A stretch of DNA of 64,000 nt from Diphasiastrum complanatum (GCA_029204225.1 CM055102.1:34280585-34344584), one strand, 5' to 3'. Positions 32,701 through 41,144 are shown, counted from the first letter of the stretch. Program-made: numbers and translations. The notes: generated by a model from the letters alone, not told the origin.

Positions 32701-35700
32701 CTCGTCATCCACATCCTCCCAATCTGCCTCTGCATCAGACCCCAAGCAGGCTAAACCAACAACACCTGCTGCAGCTGGCTGTAATACTGCACCTCTACCA
32801 GCAATTGGAGCCCTGCGAGGTCGTCCTCTCTTCCCTGGCAGTTTCTGTGCCCTGCCTTTCTTGTTCGGTGCACCCTTGGGCCTTCCTGGCCTCTTGCAGA
32901 CGAGGGGAGCCGTCAATGCCTCATCACCCCCATGCAGATCACCTGGCTGACTAGGCTGGGCCCAAGCTGCGGCCGGCTGGGATAGAGTAGCTAAAGATGG
33001 GTGTCCCTGTGCAGATGATAGTGGAGGATTAGGAGTGTGTGCCCGTGGGCCTGCTGCTGGTGGAGGAACTAGATGTGGAGGGGTCGTCCCTGCAGGAGGC
33101 AAGTACAGCGGCGATAAGTACTGAAAGGGGTGCTGTGGTGACGGTACTGGTACATCCTGGGTGCTGCCAAAGGAGGAGGATGTGCTGTGGGTGCTGCCAA
33201 TGGAGGAGGATGTGCTGTCGGTGTTGCCACTGGAGGAGCGTCTGTAGATGTGGGTGCTGCAAGAGAAGATCTGGGCACAGATGGTGGCCTGCCATGGAGA
33301 CCTGCTGCTGCAAAAGTGGATGGCGATGAAGGGGCTGCAGGCCTCAACGGTATCGGTGGCACTGGAGGTGTTGTGCGGCGCACATACACCCTCTGAGGAA
33401 CTGGAGGAACTGCAGGCACCTCGTGTAGCTGCTCTGGCTGAGACTCTGTGTAGGGCATGCTGGCTAGAGAGGATGGGGGTGCCCTGATGCTCGGCATCTG
33501 CTGGGCCTCTGAATCCAAGTCTGCAATCAAGTCGTCCAGCTGGGCATCCGAATACAAATGCTCTGGGCTCTGGGACTCATCATGAGCACCATCCTCTGGA
33601 TCATCCCGTGCCTCATCCTGTGCACCATGCGGACCCTGCATGGCCTCCCAATCGGTACAATCAAAGTCATCTGGTGACTCCTCTGGTGTGCTGTCATAGA
33701 AATGCCTATGGCTCTGTGATGCACGCATCCAAGCAGCTGCGGAAGGTAAACCCAAATCAGTCTGCCCCCTATCAAGAGCCTCCTCCATCATATCAACATA
33801 AGAAGGTATGCCACTGGCCCCCCCTGTGTGCCCTGCCCGTCTCCCGGTATAATCTGTGGCATGTGTCCCACCTCTACCACGTGATGCACCTGTGACCCCT
33901 GCTCTAGGCGTGTGCCCAACACCTGTATCATATGCCTCATCCCACTCTGATCTGGCGAACACAACCCGAATGGGCTCATCCTCATCCTGATCATCCTCTG
34001 ACACTGGATCATTTGCCTCGTACAATGGAGGTTCTCTGTGCTCAAGCCCAAGCTCTCTCTCTCTCATCTCGGCAAGCTCCCTCTCTCTCTCTGCCATCAA
34101 CTGTGTGCCCAGGTCATCTGCAGGCATGGGATGGGTGCTGTCCGTAGGCAAGTCAACCTGGCGCTCCAAATCAGATATCTTCATCTGCAAGGTTTAAAAT
34201 TGGCATGTCAGGGAGACAACTCTATCAAGAAATGAAACCAACATACCAGGAGTCAACCAACATGCTATGAAAGGTTAGCTTATCACCTGCAATGTGCTCG
34301 TAATGGTCGGAAGTCTCTTGGCGAGACGTGCGTTGGTGCTACAGAACACCAACCGCTCCAACTGACTCACTGACAACCGGTTTCTTCTCCTCGTGTGAAT
34401 GAGTGCCCATGTGCTCCAATTACCCTCACACACGGAGGCAGCACAGTCCTGTGGTACATGCATTGAAATACTTCAGCACATTGCCTTCAACAAAACACAA
34501 CAATGGAGGATAAAATGAGATGCATACCTGAGAAAGGACACGCAATGCAAGACGCTGTATAGATGGGTATGTGCTACCAAACATGGTCCACCAGGTAATG
34601 GGTAGTTGCCTCCTCTCTGGATCCTGAGCAGCAGAGTGGCCAAATGTGCCCATGCCAAAACGAAATGCAGCGAGCTCCTCCATGAGCCTGATAGGATCCA
34701 AACCAATGTGTGGACCCACTCTGTGAATGTACTGAAGCCAATCGGCCTCGAGCTCCCTGTCTGCGATCTGTGTCGGAGAGAGGAAGAGGGGATGCAGTAT
34801 GTGTGCAACGTTGTGGATACTCCTGTGGGAGTAGTTCCACCACGTCTCCCAGATGAACTTCAGCTCTGTCATCCTGCAGGTGAGAGGCATGTGGTGTAGG
34901 GCATTACGAAAAAACTTAACATTGACAGAGAAACAAACTAGCAATTACTAAAAAGATAAAGGCCAATTACATTACTATACCGCTTACCTCTCTGGCTGCA
35001 AGATGGGCAGCTGCAGGAACTGTCCAATCCAGTCCATGAGCTCATATACCAGTCCAAGTGTCGACCCCTCGCTGTCAGCCATGCGGAGCACAATGTAAAG
35101 TCGTCGAAGCAGTCCTGACAATGTCTGTGCATCCCTCCAGAACTGGTCTCCCCTCACCGTGGAAGAAAAGTGCTCCCCATCCTCAGTGCGCGGAAATTTA
35201 CTGGCACACCAAAGATCACTGGCAACCATCTATAGAAGCTGCGCCCTGCACCTGATCAGACGGTCGATGACCACCAAGTCGAATGCAAAGCGTGTGGGGG
35301 CTAGCTTATGGAGGTCTAGATGGCTGAACACCCGGAACATGGCAAAAACACGCCTCTTCCTGGTGACAAAAGTCACCAGGAAGAGGGCCTCACGGACGAT
35401 GGCTATAACCCAGGGAAGTGCACCTATGTCCCCCATCAGAAGGTCTATGTCGTGCGCGGCACAGGGGGTATGAACAATGTGAGGGAACTCGGCCTCTAGC
35501 AGTACACCCATCTGAATGCAATTCGTGGCATTGTCCGTCACCACTGTGACGACATGTTGTGGGCCTATGGACAGGATGGAAGACCTGATGACATCAAACA
35601 TGAACTCTGTAGATATGACTCTCCCCCCCCTGCTGCAATCCACTGCCCTCAAAAACTGTGTGCCCATGCAGCTGGAGACCAGTATGTTGAGGATCGGCCT

Positions 35701-38700
35701 CCTCCTGACAACAGTCCAGCCATCGGACATGATGTTGCAACCGTAAGTGGCCCAGTGGCGACGTAGAGGCTCCATCTCTCTAGACAGTGACCCGACCCTA
35801 TCCCTCAGCATGTGTGTGCGGACAACCTCTGAACTAGGGACTCTCCAGCTAGGGCTGACAGACTGTGCAAGGCGGAAGGCCCTTCTGAAGCTCGGAGTCG
35901 GTGATGGCAAATGGAAGGTTCAGCTCATAAATCAGGCTGGCCACGGCCTGTGTGGCCTCTCTATCCATGTGCGGCTGATGCGCGCCGCGAATGCTCTGCT
36001 GCCTAAGAAACTCTCCCAGCTGGGCGACGGGTAGCGGACCTCCATCACAGTGCACCAAACATGACGGGAATGGATGATGACGCGACAAGCTAGGCACTAG
36101 TGGATGCATCAGCTGTAGACGCGGAATGGGGAGAGTGGGATGCACTGGCCGGGATGGGTGCGGCAGCGTAAGTGGGGTACACTGGTGGAGGGTGGACATC
36201 TGGCATGGGATACGAAAACTGCTGGGTAGGGAGGTCATCCGGATGTGAAGGGAGGGAGGAAGGGATCTCCTCAACATTCTGGAAGGTCTCGTCACTGGCA
36301 TCGGGGGCCTGCTCCTGCTCGAGAGGCGGAGAGTCCATGAGAAAGTCGTAAACTGGGGGAGTGCGAGCAACAGTAGGTGGTGGTGGAACCACAGTGGCAA
36401 CTGGCGGACGCGGTGGGACAGGATCCACCGGAATGGGTGCAGATGGGGGTGCGTGAGGCGGAATTGTCTGAGAGGGACGAGGGGCAAAGGGACTGGACGA
36501 GGATGCACTCCCTCTCCTCGTGCGTGCCAGCCAAGCAGGTAGCAACTCGGGGTCAACCACGTAAGGACCGATGCAAAACCGAAGAACACCCTCCGAAATG
36601 GTGTTCTCCCCCGCCACAAGACGTGGCCCGTAGGTATCCAAAAGTCGCTGCCTGACGGGAACGGACATGCTGGCACAGGGGGCAGCATTCAGTGTGCCAC
36701 CATCTCTCGCGCGTGCGCCGAGTAGGTGACCTTTAAGGCGAGTGAGGGTGGCAACGAACTCGGTCAAGCAATATCGACATCGCACTATCCTTGCCCGGAC
36801 TTGTTAGACTTGTCGGGAACCCGCCTGACAATGTCCACCTCGTCCCACAGATCGGCAAGATTGGAATGCACCATCTCTGTAGAAAGGACTGCGGAAAGAA
36901 GACAGAGATCTCTGTGGGTGCGATAGGAGTCGGAAGGCTTGAAAAAACCACAATAAAGGCCGAAATAGCAATAGCAAGGGAGGACGCGATCAGTGCAATG
37001 CGAAGACAGTCGGGAGGGCGCGGACAGTAGGGCGATGGGCATACAACAGAGAGGGAGTGGACAGCAGGGAGGGCGCGGACAGTAGGGCGACGGGCAGGAA
37101 GAGAGATGAAGCGAGGGGGGGGATTAGGTTAAAAAAGAAAATATTAATATATTAAATATTAAAAAATATTATATATTGTGGTACCGCGGATCAGTATGGA
37201 TCCGCGGTACCACACTGGATCCGCGGTATCGGGATCCGCGGATCCTGGTACCGCTGGATCTATGAGTGCATCTCTCTGCCATGATAAACAAAAATACAGA
37301 ATGTCTAACATGGCAGAGAGATACAATAAAAGAAAATCTTTTACATAAGATGCACATTCATATTCCTTGCATGTGAATGGAGAAGAGCCAAATCAGCTTT
37401 GATCTTTAGCTCTAGCATTTTTCATAGCCAAGTTTGTTTTTCATGTTTGGAGAGGTGACAGAAATTCAGCTTGTTGGTCTACTCTGTTGAAAAATCTAGG
37501 AAAGCGTTATGCGACATATATTCAAGCACGTGAGGCCAATAATTTCTCAGGTCGATGTTGTAAAAGATAGTCCATCTACGCATTATGGAATTGAATATCA
37601 AAATGTGTGGGTGGAATTAATACAAAGATTTCTTTCCTTGTTAATGATGTTTGGGCATTATCCTAGAGTCCCTGGCTTGCACTTTGCGAATCTGCCAGTT
37701 CCACCAGTTTTTATTCAACATGTAGTACAGGATGCATTGTTTGTTTCTTCCAGGCATTGTTCTAGATTGAATATGGATGCACAAAGCAGTTTGAACCTAA
37801 GTATCCTGAGTGTGGCTGGAAATGGGGCTTCGGGGACTGTTATAAAAAAATTTAAATTTTTTTATTAAGCAGCGTTCCGGAAATCAGGAACGCTGCGTTC
37901 TGAAACGTGGAGGTCCAGAACGCCGTTCCGAAGCAGCTTAGGGTATGGAGCAACCAGAAGGTTACATTTTGAAGTGAGAAAAAAAAATTGCTTTGCAAGT
38001 TAGAAAGAGCATAATATGGTCTTAAGCAAACACCCAGGGCATGGTGCACAAGGATTGATACATACTTTGAGCAGCTTGGTTTTCATAAGAGTAGTTTTGA
38101 GCCTACTATATACGTTTTGGTCAAAAATGATCAACTTGCTATTGTGGTAATGTATGTTGATGATCTTATCGTTACAGGATCAAACCAAAGTTTGACAAAG
38201 AAAATAAAGAAAGAACTTTCAAGACTTTAACAGGAAGAATCTTGGTTCATTACAATACTTTCTTAGGATTAGGGTTTGTAAAAATAAGGAAGGTATTTTC
38301 ATTTCTCAATCTAAATATGCTCATGAACTTTTAAAGAAGTCTAGGATGTCAAAATGCAAATCAACATAAACACCTGAAGATTAGATTGTAAGCTTACCAA
38401 ACTCGAGAAAGATCACGATGTTGATGGAACATTGTATTGACAACTCGAGGGAAGTTTGACCAATCTAACTACTACACGACCAAATATTGTGTATGGCATA
38501 AGTATGATTAGTCACTTTATGGCCAATCCAAAGCAGATTCAATGAAAAGTTGCAAAGCAAATACTTAAGTATATCAAAGGAACTTTAAGTTTCAAAATCT
38601 AATATGGCAAATAGGAGGATACAAGGCAAAGTATTTTCATTTCTCAATGTAAATACACTCATGAACTTTTGGAGAAACATCAACTCCTTAAGATTATAGT

Positions 38701-40522
38701 TGTGAGCTTACCGAACCCGAGAAAGATCGAGATGTGGATGGTACACTATATAGACAACTTGTGGGAAGTTTGATCTATTTAACTATTACACGACCAGATA
38801 TTACGTATATCGATATCACACTTGAGACAATGCATAATCTCCATAGCATTTGGACAAATTGTTCAAAACATAGAATTTTTTAACCCTAGACAACACACTC
38901 AATATTCATCTTCTTGAACTACCACAGCAGAACTGGTGACGTTAATCATAACAATAACTTTCATAAGTGATCGAAAGGAGTCAATTTTGTCAAAAATCTG
39001 CAATTCTGAACAAGAGTTTGCACTAAAATTGCCCAAAAAAGGACCAATAAATTCTTCAATTAAGATACTAGCATACCAGAATTTTCAAATGTTACAAAGC
39101 CAATTCCACGATGGCCTTTAGCACGTGAATCCTGAAAACAAGTGATTGCACTCAACAATATGAATGTCGTCCATATACATATCAACTAGGATCCTGAACT
39201 TTCTCCATGTTTGTAACTTAGAAGTAAATCAAGGTGAGTGTATTCATTATGCAACACAGAAGTAACAAATGAACCACCTAGCTTTAATTCATGACAAAAT
39301 AGTTAAACTCGAGACCACAAAAGTGAGTGCAATGTTTTGACAACAAAAAATAATACTCTACCCACCTTTGGCATAAATGCATCAGTGATAGTGCCGTATT
39401 TCTCAAAATATCTGAAGAAACCAAAAAACAGAAGTCATTAAATAAATCAATATTGTTTGTTCATACCCTAGAATGCCAACTTCAAATATTGTAGGTCAAA
39501 AACACGATAAACTTCTAATATATTTCTAAAATTCTTATTCGCAAGCAATGGAGTTGTACCTGCGAAATGTATCATCGGTGACACTAGAAGGAATTCTAGC
39601 CACAAAGATGCGCGTAATTTTCTTTGATGGGGTCTTGTTCATCTCTTCCTACGAAAAGTCCAAATGCATTCCAAGTTGTTGTAGAATAGATTATAGGAGC
39701 ATACAAACGGTTTGTTGTGGCAACTGAAATGCAACTTTCTTGTAGCAGCCACAAAATATATAAATTAACTTCATTGAGAGTGATCTATTAACAATAAGCA
39801 CATCCCAAAAGAATAACATTCACAAATAACATACCTTTGGAGTTGCAATTTTAACTTCCAGCACCCGACCATTTAATGAATGCTCCATTGAAGCAACTTT
39901 CTGAAGTCAGTAACGTATACACATGCTAAGTTTTACAAACTGCACTCATGTAAAGCTATCAAAAGTCTTGTTTTCTCAGCAACTGATAAAAAGATCCTAA
40001 AACCCTAACAGATAAATTTTGGCACCTCGGCATCCTCAGGATTTGAGAATGTAGCATAACCAAATCCTCGTGATCGACCAGTGGCCCGATCCTGGAAAAG
40101 ATGACAGCTGCTAGTCAGCTTTCAACGTGAAGATTTGTAAAACAGGAACCTCCTCTGAATCTTGCAACTGAAGAATACTGTATCATAATAATTGCTCACC
40201 TTCATCACAATAACGTCGTCCAAAGGACCATATTCGCTCATATACTTCTTTAAACCTTCAGTATCCACGTCCCAGGGAATGCCAAGTACCTAGAAATTGT
40301 GAGAAGTGATGCAATAATCATTAAAAAAGAAGGTGTCTTAGTTTGAAAGCAATCAGAAGACATGGCCACTCCCTGCTGGAAAAGGTCAGCCATATACGCC
40401 AGTGCTTGAGAAGATCTTGCTTTGTGCTAGTTGGCAGATTGGAACCCGAACACAGAAGCAAATACCTCGTGAATGGATTATAAATAATGGCTTACCACAA
40501 GCTTGCGGTTTCCGTGAGCCAT
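20201..40522 (-). CDS. Tandem-RRM RNA-binding protein gene, eight exons seen, 3' end missing
   Basis: Eight exons join in frame into 172 codons: 40522-40496, 40289-40200, 40091-40026, 39900-39835, 39648-39560, 39411-39366, 39131-39077 and 20277-20201. All introns seen are GT..AG. RRM1 (about residues 6-80) has RNP2 KLVVLGIP and RNP1 GRSRGFGYATF. RRM2 (about 96-172) has RNP2 RIFVARIP and RNP1 HRGIGFVTF and ends AVDRATPK. The protein should bind RNA, probably in the nucleus. The arrangement resembles a conserved plant three-RRM protein (from memory Arabidopsis At4g36960, TDP-43/DAZAP1-like). If so, a linker and RRM3 lie left of 20201 and outside the window. The promoter lies right of 40522. Confidence 0.92.
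20278..21867 (-). other. Intron 7, unique AT-rich part
   Basis: Plain AT-rich intronic sequence. I see no transposon ends, RNA gene or conserved protein. It includes stretches of A-rich and short tandem words but nothing regular. Confidence 0.6.
21952..22022. repeat. (GT)n(GA)n microsatellite in hAT-3
   Basis: About 50 bp of GT with one interruption (tggtg) passes directly into about 20 bp of GA. Confidence 0.95.
22188..22241. repeat. (CT)n microsatellite in hAT-3
   Basis: About 50 bp of CT repeats with a TTC interruption near 22197. Any reading frame through it encodes only alternating Ser-Leu or Arg-Glu and is not a gene. Confidence 0.95.
23005..23421. mobile_element. hAT-4, probable non-autonomous element with GAATCG words
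   Basis: It starts CATAGTTGCAC and carries AATCGCGATGCGG, GCGATCCGAATCGCG and CCGAATTGC on the left, then GAATTCGC and GCGAATTGCGATTC on the right, ending near CTATAG. The left part also has caatatgggtatca, shared with hAT-1. The interior holds a direct repeat: two copies of ttcagccta.ttgcaggttcaattt at about 23178-23215 and 23279-23309. No clear 8-bp duplication was seen, so the right boundary is uncertain. Confidence 0.6.
23702..23786. repeat. (CT)n(GATC)n compound microsatellite
   Basis: About 57 bp of CT is followed by about six GATC (TCGA) units. It ends at the target duplication of hAT-5. Open frames through it on the minus strand are repeat artefacts. Confidence 0.95.
24138..24537 (+). 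repeat. 5' LTR of copia B, right copy
   Basis: It is 400 bp, TGTTGAAGAG to AATCTTCA. It differs from the 3' LTR at about two positions (a single substitution and a one-base length change in a T run), so the insertion is recent. Confidence 0.95.
24538..24552 (+). other. tRNA-iMet primer-binding site of copia B
   Basis: TGGTATCAGAGCAGG begins directly after the LTR CA and is a perfect initiator-Met primer site of the common plant copia type. Confidence 0.95.
25007..26596 (+). pseudogene. Copia B gag, protease and integrase start, right copy
   Basis: 529 codons begin at ATG 25007. The domain order is as in the left copy: Gag, zinc knuckle CNYCGKYGHFAFEC at about residue 253, protease DSGAS at about 316, pre-integrase H/C motifs at about 448-495. 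Differences from the left copy include RHKM for RDKM and KFPKEK for KFSKEK. A missing G in the run at 26574-26580 throws the integrase core out of frame; the compensating extra base lies near 26713. Confidence 0.93.
26548..27916 (+). pseudogene. Copia B integrase and RT start, right copy
   Basis: YYLMTFVDDFSRKIWVYFL (frame 2) and AERKNRSIVECARSML (from 26831) carry the integrase catalytic residues, separated by the second frameshift. The 361-codon part continues through the integrase C-terminus, an acidic linker and the first RT motifs, as in the left copy. It ends at TGA 27914-27916, where the family has the tryptophan of DWDVHQMD. Confidence 0.92.
27929..28369 (+). pseudogene. Copia B RT catalytic part, right copy
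   Basis: MDVKSAFLNG, YGLKQAPRAWY and YVDDLLITGS are intact. The first methionine belongs to the motif and is not a start. A one-base loss near 28330 ends the frame. Confidence 0.92.
28312..29154 (+). pseudogene. Copia B RT end and RNase H, right copy
   Basis: 280 codons with the RT thumb, RNase H motifs (GYSDSDWAGD, LSSTEAEYRA, DNQSC) and the C-terminal HFIREKV/ADIFTKPL. One conservative change from the left copy was noted (NPVYH for NPIYH). The frame ends at the start of the 3' LTR. Confidence 0.92.
29140..29148 (+). other. Polypurine tract of copia B
   Basis: AAGGGGAGG directly precedes the TG of the 3' LTR. Confidence 0.85.
29149..29549 (+). repeat. 3' LTR of copia B, right copy (internal)
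   Basis: It is 401 bp, TGTTGAAGAG to AATCTTCA. It is followed not by target sequence but by copia A (gttgaagggtctccc), which is unusual for a 3' LTR. Confidence 0.95.
29550..30898 (+). mobile_element. Copia A 5' part (LTR, leader, gag start) attached to copia B
   Basis: It contains LTR sequence with a TATA-like CTATATAG near 29858-29865, LTR end CA at 30007-30008, a decayed primer site at 30014-30027, a leader rich in GATCTGT/GCTGATC words, and the gag start (KLDG.....WKFKMQNIL, AHLIINLSTRDMIIPHIG). It is truncated inside gag at AATCTT, 30896, with a following CA that matches the copia B LTR terminus. Confidence 0.85.
31054..31462. repeat. 84/85-bp tandem repeats in hAT-6
   Basis: Five units start at 31054, 31138, 31223, 31307 and 31392, each with gaccatggacccaa and cagcatgtggggg words. 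Units alternate in two subtypes (ggggcaggta.agtagc versus acaggtacaccgtc), giving a higher-order period of about 169 bp. Open frames on both strands through the array are by-products of the period being near a multiple of three. Confidence 0.92.
31500..31730. repeat. Purine-rich GTGAGAGGCT repeats
   Basis: Degenerate repeats of gagaggctgtgag and agccagtgag, about 10-20 bp long, lie between the tandem array and the small plus-strand ORF. Confidence 0.8.
31734..32079 (+). CDS. Small charged ORF in hAT-6, opposite to the transposase
   Basis: ATG at 31734 (MAEGEARRKLEEDVRRHIERH) opens 85 codons up to a TAG at 31989. The same frame then runs on (EAARVNREAERERHNNAPDE) for about 29 codons to a second TAG near 32077. 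The composition is rich in R, E and A, suggesting a helical or coiled protein, with an Ala/Pro patch in the middle. I do not recognise a family. It may be an accessory hAT protein or a chance frame in a GC-rich region. Confidence 0.4.
32080..32577. other. Non-coding interval between the two hAT-6 ORFs
   Basis: AT-rich sequence with two copies of the phrase tagccgtatg.ggc (about 32101 and 32189) and a short ACACAC run at 32380-32389. It probably holds the 3' untranslated parts of converging transcripts. Confidence 0.45.
34288..34873 (-). pseudogene. hAT-6 transposase dimerisation region (two exons)
   Basis: Exon 34873-34528 reads MTELKFIWETWWNYSH, then WWTMFGSTYPSIQRLALRVL. Exon 34448-34287 reads CAASVCEGNWSTWALIHT, RRRNRLSVSQLERLVF. 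Together these are the hAT C-terminal dimerisation domain. Splice signals are canonical and the frame is intact through both junctions. Confidence 0.85.
35230..35910 (-). pseudogene. hAT-6 transposase catalytic region (DUF659)
   Basis: 226 open codons contain W..PSSEVVRTHML, GCNIMSDGWT (first catalytic Asp), NILVSSCMGTQFLRAVD, VVTDNATNC (second catalytic Asp) and TPCAAHDIDLLMGDIG. These are the signatures of the hAT/DUF659 RNase-H-like fold. The frame ends at TAG where CAG is expected (QLL-stop-MVASDLW), and sequence continues in frame to the splice donor at 34987. Confidence 0.88.
36090..36785 (-). pseudogene. hAT-6 transposase N-terminal part with BED finger
   Basis: 231 open codons begin RCRYCLTEFVATLTRLKGHL, a BED-type C2HC finger that binds transposon ends in related proteins. 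The last ligand is probably the C of AAPC. After about 85 residues comes a long Pro/Ser/Ala-rich linker with no predicted fold. The first methionine here is internal, because upstream residues are in another frame. Confidence 0.8.
37273..37860. other. hAT-5 interior, right side, with unidentified ORF
   Basis: The minus-plus word atggcagagagat occurs as an inverted pair around 37276-37322 (tctctctgccat and atggcagagaga), a potential hairpin. A 119-codon plus frame (37509-37868) has no recognisable domain. It may be captured host sequence or chance. Nothing else is identified. Confidence 0.4.
38015..38860 (+). pseudogene. Degenerate copia RT/RNase H fragment with internal duplication
   Basis: The plus strand reads QTPRAWCTRIDTYFEQLGF, KNDQLAIVVMYVDDLIVTGS (the catalytic copia YVDD) and then stop-ridden RT thumb sequence. 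A part encoding the HELL...to...SLI.LT.TRPD segment occurs twice (about 38287-38503 and 38627-38806). No LTR is near. It lies in intron 7, immediately right of hAT-5. Confidence 0.75.
39077..39131 (-). CDS. RRM gene exon 7 (RNP1 of RRM2)
   Basis: 55 bases encode DSRAKGHRGIGFVTFENS and the first base of the next codon. The donor GTATGC opens intron 7, which is 18.8 kb long by these coordinates and holds the nested hAT and copia elements. Confidence 0.9.
39366..39411 (-). CDS. RRM gene exon 6
   Basis: 46 bases encode the codon remainder plus YFEKYGTITDAFMPK, which is the end of helix 1 and beta-2 of RRM2. Acceptor TTCAG and donor GTGGG flank it. Confidence 0.92.
39560..39648 (-). CDS. RRM gene exon 5 (start of RRM2)
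   Basis: 89 bases encode a basic linker and RNP2 of RRM2 (ITRIFVARIPSSVTDDTFR). It ends in phase 2; the split codon AG|A is completed by exon 6 as arginine. Confidence 0.92.
39835..39900 (-). CDS. RRM gene exon 4 (end of RRM1)
   Basis: 22 codons include SLNGRVLEVKIATPK, which finishes RRM1. Acceptor TTCAG and donor GTATG are canonical, phase 0. Confidence 0.92.
40026..40091 (-). CDS. RRM gene exon 3 (RNP1 of RRM1)
   Basis: 22 codons contain DRATGRSRGFGYATF, the RNP1 strand whose aromatic residues stack on RNA. It is bounded by a CAG acceptor and a GT donor, phase 0. Confidence 0.92.
40200..40289 (-). CDS. RRM gene exon 2 (RRM1 first half)
   Basis: 30 codons encode VLGIPWDVD to VIVMK, covering RNP2, helix 1 and beta-2 of RRM1. 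Acceptor CTAG and donor GTGAGC are canonical, and the phase is 0 at both ends. Confidence 0.92.
40496..40522 (-). CDS. RRM gene exon 1 (start codon)
   Basis: The exon reads MAHGNRKLV from ATG at 40522-40520, then the donor GTAAG. It holds the first residues of the RRM1 beta-1 strand (KLV|VLGIP across the intron). No upstream in-frame ATG joins it. Confidence 0.88.
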
Positions 40523-41102
40523 CTCTGCGTTTGTCCCTGCATTTGGTATCCCTATTAGGCTCATAGAATTACTTCCATAAACTAAGTCCTGAAAATCTCA
40601 GCCTGCAATGCACAGAGAATATCCCGCCCACCCCCACTCTTTCCCCCTTCCCTCCCTCGCTTGCTACTGCCCTCTCTCTCACTCTCACCTTCCCTGCAAA
40701 AGCACTTGGTCTGTTTACCCTGGAAAAACACAAACCCTTCCTCCATAGAAACCGTAAAAGGACACTGCTTCCAAAGCAAAGCAACGGCTAAAGCACTTGC
40801 CGCATGAAAACCACTTCAGGCAAGGCAAGGCACGGCAACCCTATATGCTGATAATGATGATAATACAATTGTGCATAACTAGCAGATTCATGAATCCATG
40901 AAGAAACAATCTAGCAAAACCAACCACACACACACAGAGCTACACAGGGCATCAGATAATGATGGCATTCTTTTCTTACAAATCACTCGTCACTCGCCTC
41001 TCTTATCTCCTCTCTCCTCCCCGCTGCTCCTCTCTTTCCTGCCGCTCCCTGCCGTCCACTCCTCTCTCTCACAGCTCGCGCTGTGCGTGTGTGTGTGTGT
41101 GT

Positions 41103-41144
<42 letters not shown>

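Larger units (their letters stand above)
32578..36874 (-). pseudogene. hAT-6 transposase gene (BED, DUF659, dimerisation, AT-hook tail)
   Basis: The order on the minus strand is: start near 36874 (MVHSNLADLWDEVD), BED zinc finger at 36779-36680 (CRYC...RLKGHL...APC), Pro/Ser-rich linker, DUF659 catalytic region at 35910-34988, dimerisation region at 34873-34288, acidic and Pro-rich tail, and two AT-hooks (KRPGRPKG, KRGRPRR) near 32900-32800. Three GT..AG introns were read: 34987-34874, 34527-34449 and 34286-34195. Lesions: frameshifts near 36790, 36100, 35905 and 33165, and CAG-to-TAG at about 35228. The gene would move hAT-type elements by cut and paste, but this copy is dead. Confidence 0.85.
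24048..37264 (-). mobile_element. hAT-6 (GGTACCGC words), autonomous-type, decayed
   Basis: The left end is CATAGTGGCAC at 24048 and the right end CATAGATCCAG (reverse complement, at 37264). The 8-bp duplication actgcatc (24040-24047) versus agtgcatc (37265-37272) has one mismatch. Palindromic words GGTACCGCGGTACC and GGATCCGCGG cluster at both ends (24060-24130 and 37180-37255). Without the 6.76-kb copia B insertion it is about 6.4 kb. It encodes a hAT transposase on the minus strand (36874-32578) with at least four frame lesions. Confidence 0.88.
23795..37942. mobile_element. hAT-5 (GGAACG words), host of the nested insertions
   Basis: The left end is CATAAATGAGCCGCGTTC at 23795. The right end has reverse complement CCTAAGCTGCTTCGG at 37942. 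A perfect 8-bp duplication gtatggag flanks it (23787-23794 and 37943-37950). Both ends hold GGAACG, CGTTCC and GTTCCG words (23808-23905 and 37869-37930). Only about 0.9 kb is its own sequence (23795-24047 and 37273-37942); the rest is hAT-6 and its contents. No transposase domain is visible in its own part, so it is non-autonomous. Confidence 0.85.
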
